A stretch of DNA of 46,365 nt. Source: Terriglobales bacterium (GTDB taxonomy: Bacteria > Acidobacteriota > Terriglobia > Terriglobales > Acidobacteriaceae). Every line of letters starts with the position of its first letter. The first letter of the stretch is position 1. A model generated the notes under the pieces. The model was not told the origin of the DNA. It saw only the letters and a list, made by a program, of their open reading frames with translations, and did not search any database. The position numbers and the translations under genes were made by a program. Positions 41,224 to 46,365 of the stretch are shown one piece after another. The stretch lies in NCBI GenBank assembly GCA_025936825.1, contig JAICSO010000030.1:1-46365 (forward strand), in the 5' to 3' direction.

Positions 41224-42140
41224 GCACCACGTTCCCAGTTCTGGCTGCGCTCGGTTCGTTCCCGTGACCCTGCATCTGACACAGCTCAAGTTCTTCTGAG
41301 TCGTCGACCTAGTCTTCGCCTAACTAGCGGTCGGCATGGCGGTCGCGGCCTGCGATTAAGAGTCCTCTCACACTTCCCTTGGACAGCTTAGCTTTGGGAA
41401 GACCATGATTCTGAGCAAGAGTGACCACCTGCGCACCCCTGCGTTTGCGCCGTTATTACTGCTTACCGCGGGTCGGAGAAACGCTCCGCGCGAATCGCAG
41501 TTGTGTGCTCTAAAAGCGCCTATGACGTGCTCTGGTTGCCGCGTGGTTCTAGCAGAGCGTGGTTCTGCCACGACTAGCAGTTGTGTACAGTTCTGACCAG
41601 ACCACGTTCTCGCCGTCTGATAGCCTTCGTCCTTGTGGATGGCTATAGAACATGCCAAAGAAGCACACTCGAAGACGGTCAGGCTCAGCAACTCTCTTTA
41701 GCGGCAAGAAAGAAATGGGCAAGGCTTGCATTGCCACATTCACTCGGCAAGCTGGTGACCGGCCGGCCGCCCGCGGGCGAACGGCTGCAAGTTCTAACGA
41801 TAAACCCAACAGCAGAGCCGAGACAGAACGCATACTCCTCGACTACGCAAGAAAAGTTGGAAGTTAACCCTCGTTTCAATGGCCATCGCTTTATTGATTC
41901 CGGGGTTCGATGCTCGGCCAAGTCTCATAATCCGTTGTCTCTCAGTGCTGGCAAAAAATAGGGAGCACGTTTGTCCATTACTTCTACCCTTTTGAGAATA
42001 TCCGCTGTTTCCGACGGTCAACTTGAATCCGAAAGACCCTTCACTGCGCGGCTCTTGGGTGCAAACGGTGGGCTCGTGACTGGCGCCATCGCACCGACCA
42101 CACGCCTTCGGCAGGATTACTGACAACAAAGAGGGAGGGT
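41224..42140. other. Region without a well-supported gene
   Basis: Several frames of 60-125 codons occur on both strands. The best is a basic 71-codon frame at 41652-41867 (PKKHTRRRSGSATLFSGKKE) without a ribosome site; I do not assign it. A partial motif match (ACAGTTCTGACCAGACC) lies at about 41588. Confidence 0.4.
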
Positions 42141-42209
42141 GACGTCAATCATTCATTCGCGATCCTCATCAAACTACCGGAGTCTCTTGGCTCAAAAGAA
42201 GCCAAGAAG

Positions 42210-42530
42210 ATGATGCGCGAATTGAAACTCCAAATCACAGGCGAACCACCTCTGGTGATAATGGATCTTTCTCGTGTGACGAGGATGGATTGTGCGGGGC
42301 TGGACGGATTGTTGCTCTGTATGCGAGAGATTGCCAAGCAAGACGGTGTCATTCAGGTGCGCACGATTTCACCGGAAGCGGCCACCTTTCTGGAACTTTT
42401 CCGAATGGACCGCCTGTTACAGAGATTCGCAACGTTGCCGGCGCAAGTTTTGGGTTTCACTGTGGCAGCAGTTGCCACCGCCAAGGGAACACCATCTGCA
42501 GCCGTCCAGTCCCAGCTAGTCGCAGCTTAG
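42210..42530 (+). CDS. STAS-domain protein lacking the phospho-site Ser
   Basis: ATG 42210 gives 106 residues of a STAS fold: LKLQITGEPPLVIMDLSRVT, RMDCAGLDGLLLCMREIAKQ, GVIQVRTISPEAATFLELF. In anti-anti-sigma factors the motif is DSSG with a phosphorylated Ser; here it is DCAG, so switching by that phosphorylation is unlikely. Homologous-looking sequence (VNHSFAILIKLPESLGSKEA) continues upstream in frame to about 42141 with no ATG, GTG or TTG, only GAGGGAGG before it, so the true start is either non-canonical or lost by a small deletion. Confidence 0.75.
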   Translation: MMRELKLQITGEPPLVIMDLSRVTRMDCAGLDGLLLCMREIAKQDGVIQVRTISPEAATFLELFRMDRLLQRFATLPAQVLGFTVAAVATAKGTPSAAVQSQLVAA

Positions 42531-42732
42531 GGCCATCTCCATTCCTCGAATGGCTGACCCTTACAGTCTGACTTCTAGTGCTCTGGTTTTAGTGTGATGG
42601 CCGAGCCGTTGGGCACGGCGATCTCAACGCGAATTGCGTTCGACAATGTTGGCCGCAGAGATTCAGGCGCGCAACTTTCTTGCAACGCTAGAATTGTAAA
42701 GAAGCACGGACTCGAAACTTCTGAGGTGAACG

Positions 42733-43641
42733 GTGCTCGCTATCCGTAAGAGAGCAGCGTGGCTGACGATCAAACGATCGCTAGCAACAATCTACAACGA
42801 CGTTTATGACGAACACCTCTTCGTATTCGCCGCCGGGCTGTCGTACTATTTCGTGCTCTCACTGTTTCCGCTCCTGGTTTCGATGGCAGTGCTGCTCGGG
42901 TATGTACCTATTCCCCACCTGTTTGATGGCCTTCTGGGCCTGATGGCCCGGCTGGTCCCAGGTGATGGAATGAGTTTGGTGCGGAACATCGTGGCTGACG
43001 TCAGTCATGCACACAAGCATTTTCTTACGCTCGGGTTAGTCTTCACGTTTTGGACAGCGTCCAGCGGATTTGCTGCAATAATCGACGGCCTTGATCTTGT
43101 CTATCGTGTCCGTGAGACCCGCCCGGTGTGGAAGACTCGACCACTTGCGCTGGGACTGACGTTGCTCGCAGGATCTCTGCTGGTCGTCGCGGTTGGTTTG
43201 ATGGTTGAGGGGACCTACCTTGGGACTTGGTTTACTAGTGAATTTAACCTGAGTACAGCCGTGCTTACGGCGTGGCGCACGCTCCGCTGGGGTATCGCAG
43301 CAGCGTTTGCCGTGCTCGCGCTGGAACTGGTCTACCACTTCGGGCCCAATGTGAAGCAGCGCTTCCGCGACAGCCTGACAGGCGCGGTTGTTGCGGTAAG
43401 TGCTTGGATCGGTGTGTCATACCTGCTGGGGATTTACTTCCGCCATTTCGAATCTCTCGACAATACTTATGGGCCGTTAGGCGCTGCCATTGGTTTGTAC
43501 GTGTGGTTCTACTTGTCCGGCTTTGCCGTTCTGCTCGGCGGAGAAATCAATTTCCTGCTTGGCGAAGTACGACACGCCACAAAGCCACAATCGTCGCGAC
43601 CGGTCTACGCTGACATCAAGAACCTGAATTCCGCGGCCTGA
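42733..43641 (+). CDS. YihY/BrkB-family inner-membrane protein
   Basis: The 302-residue product has six predicted membrane helices (AAGLSYYFVLSLFPLLVSMA, LTLGLVFTFWTASSGFAAII, LALGLTLLAGSLLVVAVGLM, IAAAFAVLALELVYHF, AVVAVSAWIGVSYLLGIYF, AAIGLYVWFYLSGFAVLLGG) and the family signature YGPLGAAIGLYVWFYLSG. YihY/BrkB proteins are of uncertain function. GTG 42733 is used, with GAGGTGAACG upstream. It stands alone. Confidence 0.9.
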   Translation: MLAIRKRAAWLTIKRSLATIYNDVYDEHLFVFAAGLSYYFVLSLFPLLVSMAVLLGYVPIPHLFDGLLGLMARLVPGDGMSLVRNIVADVSHAHKHFLTLGLVFTFWTASSGFAAIIDGLDLVYRVRETRPVWKTRPLALGLTLLAGSLLVVAVGLMVEGTYLGTWFTSEFNLSTAVLTAWRTLRWGIAAAFAVLALELVYHFGPNVKQRFRDSLTGAVVAVSAWIGVSYLLGIYFRHFESLDNTYGPLGAAIGLYVWFYLSGFAVLLGGEINFLLGEVRHATKPQSSRPVYADIKNLNSAA

Positions 43642-43725
43642 GCTTTCTGTCAGCCAGAGCCACACCTTCTCAGCTGGTCTCACCACGATAAACGTAAGCT
43701 AGCCAGATTCTTCCATAGGCGAGAG

Positions 43726-43747
43726 TGAGCAGTTGTGAACAGACCCC
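43726..43747 (+). promoter_or_regulatory. Copy of recurring motif
   Basis: TGAGCAGTTGTGAACAGACC followed by CC. It has one change from the core of the copies at 29088 and 40127. No protein-coding gene is clear downstream; the inverted repeat at 43816-43862 follows 68 bp later. Confidence 0.45.
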
Positions 43748-43815
43748 ATGCGGGTGCACGGCCGACAATCTATCTATCCTTCTGTGGGGACCTCTGGTTT
43801 GAAAACCGTAACGAC

Positions 43816-43862
43816 GTGGCACCCGATACGATCAACACGACGTTAGGCTTGTCGGGTGCCAC
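43816..43862. repeat. Inverted repeat with 11-bp perfect arms
   Basis: GTGGCACCCGA (43816-43826) and TCGGGTGCCAC (43852-43862) surround 25 bases. No T run follows on either strand, so it is not a terminator. It could be the core of a small RNA or a miniature element. The 43642-44040 stretch holds no other feature apart from the motif at 43726. Confidence 0.55.
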
Positions 43863-44040
43863 TTTCAAATGCGAAACCCAAGACTCGCCTTTGCAGATGC
43901 CGACAATTTGGGTTGATGGCGACAAGCCCGTTTGGCGGTACTAATCCAACGAACGAATCGATAACTTCCGGATTGCCCGTCATCGGGGCGCAATCGGTCG
44001 ATCCCAAGGTTTAAGCGTAGCCAAGATGGAGACTTTTCCA

Positions 44041-44979
44041 TCACTCCCATCCGAAAAGCCCATTTTCGAAGTCAAAAGACACCTTGCGAAATCCCATTTT
44101 TGCGAATCCCAAGAGACCATCAAATCCATTTTGCGGATCGGGGTTAACATCGGCGATCCCAACGCTCCGTGTTCCCATGTTGTCGTTGCCGAGTGACACC
44201 ACCGCGCGAAACCATCGCACTTGAGTCATCCCCCCAGCGGTGGATATCGAAGCATTCGTGTCGAATTGGAGTTGACGCTGCGCTGTCCGAAGGCGATTGC
44301 GGTAGACGAGCAATCCCCAGGTCCCCGAATCGACCAATAACCTCACCTCTTGCCCTTCGATTTTCACCGTAACTGTGAGGAGCGGTACTTGTGTGTCAAA
44401 ACGGATCTGCTTTGCACTTGCTGCGATAGCTCCAAGAACGATCTTTCTCCTCCGGTAATCAATCGTAAAGCTGCCGGTACTTAGGATGTCCAGGCCAGCA
44501 ATTCCCCCTAAAGAAATGCCCAGGCTCCGCTCCATGAAGCTAAGGTCCTGCACGACCACTCTGATGGAATCACCGCGCAACGTGCCAATCTGGATGTGCG
44601 GCAAGATGATGCTCTGCGCCTGAATCGGGCCCTTCAGCGTTTGCAGAGTCTCTGTCTTCCCGCGCACTCTAAGTCGGTCCGCCATTTCCTTGCTGATGGC
44701 ACTCGGGCTCGTCCCCGTGTCGAGGATCATGTTCACATTCTTGATCGCTCCGATCGTGGCTCTCACGATGATCAGATTGTCGTTGTATAGTTCGAACGGA
44801 ACCTCGGTCTTGGCCCCGGATACAAGTTCTGGCGAAGCTGATCCGAAACACAAAGGCCCTCGGATACAGACCAAAAGGGCAACCATGCCCACCGCCACCC
44901 TGAGCTGGAGGGAAGAGCAGCGGTTAGACCTGGGGGCTTCACCGGCCCCTGAATTCCAGAGCCTGATTCCTATTTTCAT
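44041..44979 (-). CDS. Retropepsin-like aspartic protease family protein
   Basis: The 312-residue product has a hydrophobic N-terminal segment (LRVAVGMVALLVCIRGPLCF) that may be a signal or anchor. Two retropepsin-type active motifs follow, ILDTGTSPSAIS (Asp87) and LLVDSGTWGLLVY (Asp217), each with the flanking LG or GL strands (GIAGLDILSTGSFTIDY, FDGLLGFAKMGFRKVSFDF). A duplicated single-chain protease is therefore likely, acting in the periplasm. ATG 44979 follows AGGAG by six bases. Confidence 0.85.
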   Translation of the reverse strand: MKIGIRLWNSGAGEAPRSNRCSSLQLRVAVGMVALLVCIRGPLCFGSASPELVSGAKTEVPFELYNDNLIIVRATIGAIKNVNMILDTGTSPSAISKEMADRLRVRGKTETLQTLKGPIQAQSIILPHIQIGTLRGDSIRVVVQDLSFMERSLGISLGGIAGLDILSTGSFTIDYRRRKIVLGAIAASAKQIRFDTQVPLLTVTVKIEGQEVRLLVDSGTWGLLVYRNRLRTAQRQLQFDTNASISTAGGMTQVRWFRAVVSLGNDNMGTRSVGIADVNPDPQNGFDGLLGFAKMGFRKVSFDFENGLFGWE

Positions 44980-45177
44980 GTCGCTCTCCTGCGCGAATTG
45001 CGCGGTGAGAGCGACCTTGGGCTTCGTGGCTGGCTACCTCAATGCATAAGCTCTCCATTGAGAGTCAAAAAGAAGTCGAAAAAAGATTCCGTGTGCAACC
45101 TGCTTAATTGAACCAAGTTAGAAGATCAGGTGTATTGGGGAGGGGGGCCTACAAACGCCGTCGCTCAGGGCGAATCA

Positions 45178-46365
45178 ATGCTAGACTTGGTGCCATTTGA
45201 GGCGAATGTTGTGGCGGAAATTGTCCGTGTCCCTAGGTTGGTCCGGTTTGGAGGCTTCGAAGTCGACCTTCGAGCAGGAGAATTGCGCAAGGACGGAGCT
45301 AAGCTCAAACTCAGCAGCCAGCCATTTCTAGTCTTAACTATTCTGCTGGAGCAGCCCGGCGAAGTGGTGACTCGGGAGGAATTGCAGGAGCGGCTGTGGC
45401 CCGACACTTTCGTCGATGTTGACCACAACCTGAACACGGCCATTAACAAGATTCGCGAGGTGCTGGGCGACTCGGCGGAAAGCCCGCGCTTTGTCGAGAC
45501 TTTGCCTCGGCGTGGCTATCGCTTCATCGCCACGGTCGACGGAAGTTCGCATGGACCGGCGAATCCCGCAGCGTCCGAAACCGTTGTTGTCTCCGCACCT
45601 ACCGCGAACCGCAGCTCCGGAAAATACCCGAGCGGTTCAAAGATCCTGAGCTACTCCATTGCCGCCGTTTTGATGCTGGTGGGGTTTTCAGCTCCCTGGA
45701 TTCTTCACAAATCACCGCCACACGCCCAGCGGGCGCTCACTCGCCTGACTTTCGACGATGGCTTACAGTTCGGTGCGACCTGGTCGCCGGACGGCCGCTA
45801 CATCGCCTATAGTTCCGACCGCGGCGCTAAATTAGACGTCTGGGTGAAGCAAGTAAGTGGTGGCGACCCGATTCAGATCACCAAAGGAAAAGGTAATAAT
45901 TGGCAGCCCGACTGGTCGCCGGATGGAAGATACATCGCCTATCGTTCCGAGGAAGGGGACGGAGGAATATTCGTGATTCCCGCACTGGGTGGGGTCGGCC
46001 TAGAACGAAGAATCTCATTTTTCGGCTATCACCCGCGCTGGTCACCCGACGGATCGAAGATATTGTTCCAAACGCATTTCACTTGGCTGGATGCGAACGA
46101 CAAATTCTACGTAGCGCAAGTGGATGGCGGCGAGCCGCGCGAAATCCTGACACAAAAAATGGCCGAGCATGACCTTTGGCCGGCCTCGGCAATGTGGCAT
46201 CCCGATGGAAAACGAGTCACGGTTTGGGTTGGCAGGACCGGCAGGTATTCTGAGCGAAGTCCAGCCTTTTGGACCATACCAATTGGGGGCGGTCCAGCGA
46301 TCAAATCAGACATCGCTCCTGCAATTGAGGAGCAGCTCAGAGATGTGGCCGTTACTGGTGTGATG
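45178..46365 (+). CDS. Winged-helix regulator with membrane anchor and TolB-like propeller (3' part missing)
   Basis: The frame from ATG 45178 is open to the window edge (396 codons). Residues about 23-120 form an OmpR-type winged helix (LSSQPFLVLTILLEQPGEVV, VDHNLNTAINKIREVLGDS, FVETLPRRGYRFIA). A membrane helix follows at about 160-182 (ILSYSIAAVLMLVGFSAPWI), then TolB/WD40-like repeats (ATWSPDGRYIAYSSDRG, DWSPDGRYIAYRSEEGD, PRWSPDGSKILFQTHF). This CadC-like layout puts the DNA-binding part inside and the propeller outside, a typical acidobacterial type. The rest of the propeller lies beyond the window. Confidence 0.9.
   Translation, partial: MLDLVPFEANVVAEIVRVPRLVRFGGFEVDLRAGELRKDGAKLKLSSQPFLVLTILLEQPGEVVTREELQERLWPDTFVDVDHNLNTAINKIREVLGDSAESPRFVETLPRRGYRFIATVDGSSHGPANPAASETVVVSAPTANRSSGKYPSGSKILSYSIAAVLMLVGFSAPWILHKSPPHAQRALTRLTFDDGLQFGATWSPDGRYIAYSSDRGAKLDVWVKQVSGGDPIQITKGKGNNWQPDWSPDGRYIAYRSEEGDGGIFVIPALGGVGLERRISFFGYHPRWSPDGSKILFQTHFTWLDANDKFYVAQVDGGEPREILTQKMAEHDLWPASAMWHPDGKRVTVWVGRTGRYSERSPAFWTIPIGGGPAIKSDIAPAIEEQLRDVAVTGVM

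Noticed and set aside
43816-43862. Inverted repeat as transcription terminator
   Set aside because: The stem is strong, but the bases after it on either strand contain no T run.

Overview
The window looks like chromosomal DNA of an Acidobacteriota bacterium, probably class Terriglobia. This is inference from gene content. The evidence is a CTG- or TTG-tolerant gene set with strong Shine-Dalgarno sites, an ECF-type sigma gene overlapping a Ser/Thr kinase that ends in a TolB/WD40-like propeller (34097-37559), a winged-helix regulator fused to a membrane anchor and TolB-like repeats (45178 onward), SYLF, DUF3309-like and Thivi_2564-like proteins, and many very short zinc-ribbon or single-helix proteins. 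No tRNA, rRNA, CRISPR array or complete insertion sequence was seen.

Layout. 1-7154: a partial coiled-coil gene, an interrupted HTH regulator, an alpha/beta hydrolase, rpsU (S21), several small zinc-ribbon or membrane proteins, a secreted protein made of seven exact 32-residue Cys-pair repeats, and a frameshifted Crp/Fnr regulator. 7573-12794: an RRM RNA-binding protein, an RpoD-like sigma factor and a run of small conserved proteins. 13788-15365: a B12-binding radical SAM enzyme. 15419-18896: many very small genes, several of them broken. 18921-24321: a co-directional envelope block (small membrane protein, OmpA-family protein, DUF3309-like protein, zinc-dependent phospholipase C, AsmA-like protein, small acidic protein). 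24611-31186: signalling and stress genes (zinc ribbon, SYLF lipid-binding protein, four response-regulator-type proteins, Gln-rich secreted protein, intact Crp/Fnr). 31369-33929: microproteins, two secreted proteins and a truncated integrase. 34097-37559: sigma factor plus kinase. 37940-42530: cupin, histidine-kinase remnant, degenerate receiver, further broken small genes and a STAS protein. 42733-46365: YihY/BrkB membrane protein, retropepsin-like protease and the start of a winged-helix/TolB regulator running off the end.

Two window-wide patterns stand out. First, a roughly 20-bp motif close to KGWGCAATTSTGARCAGACC, or its symmetrical form GGTCAATTTTGACC, occurs at least 13 times. Most copies lie 25-150 bp upstream of small zinc-ribbon genes, response regulators or secreted-protein genes, which suggests one regulon controlled by an unidentified DNA-binding protein. 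Second, small accessory genes occur as dispersed paralogues within the window (three CGGEL zinc ribbons, two CDTYFSS fingers, two pairs of microproteins, two Crp/Fnr genes, two receivers), and one member of several pairs carries a stop or single-base frameshift. All large genes are intact, so this looks more like decay of redundant accessory genes than poor sequence, although homopolymer errors cannot be excluded at two sites.
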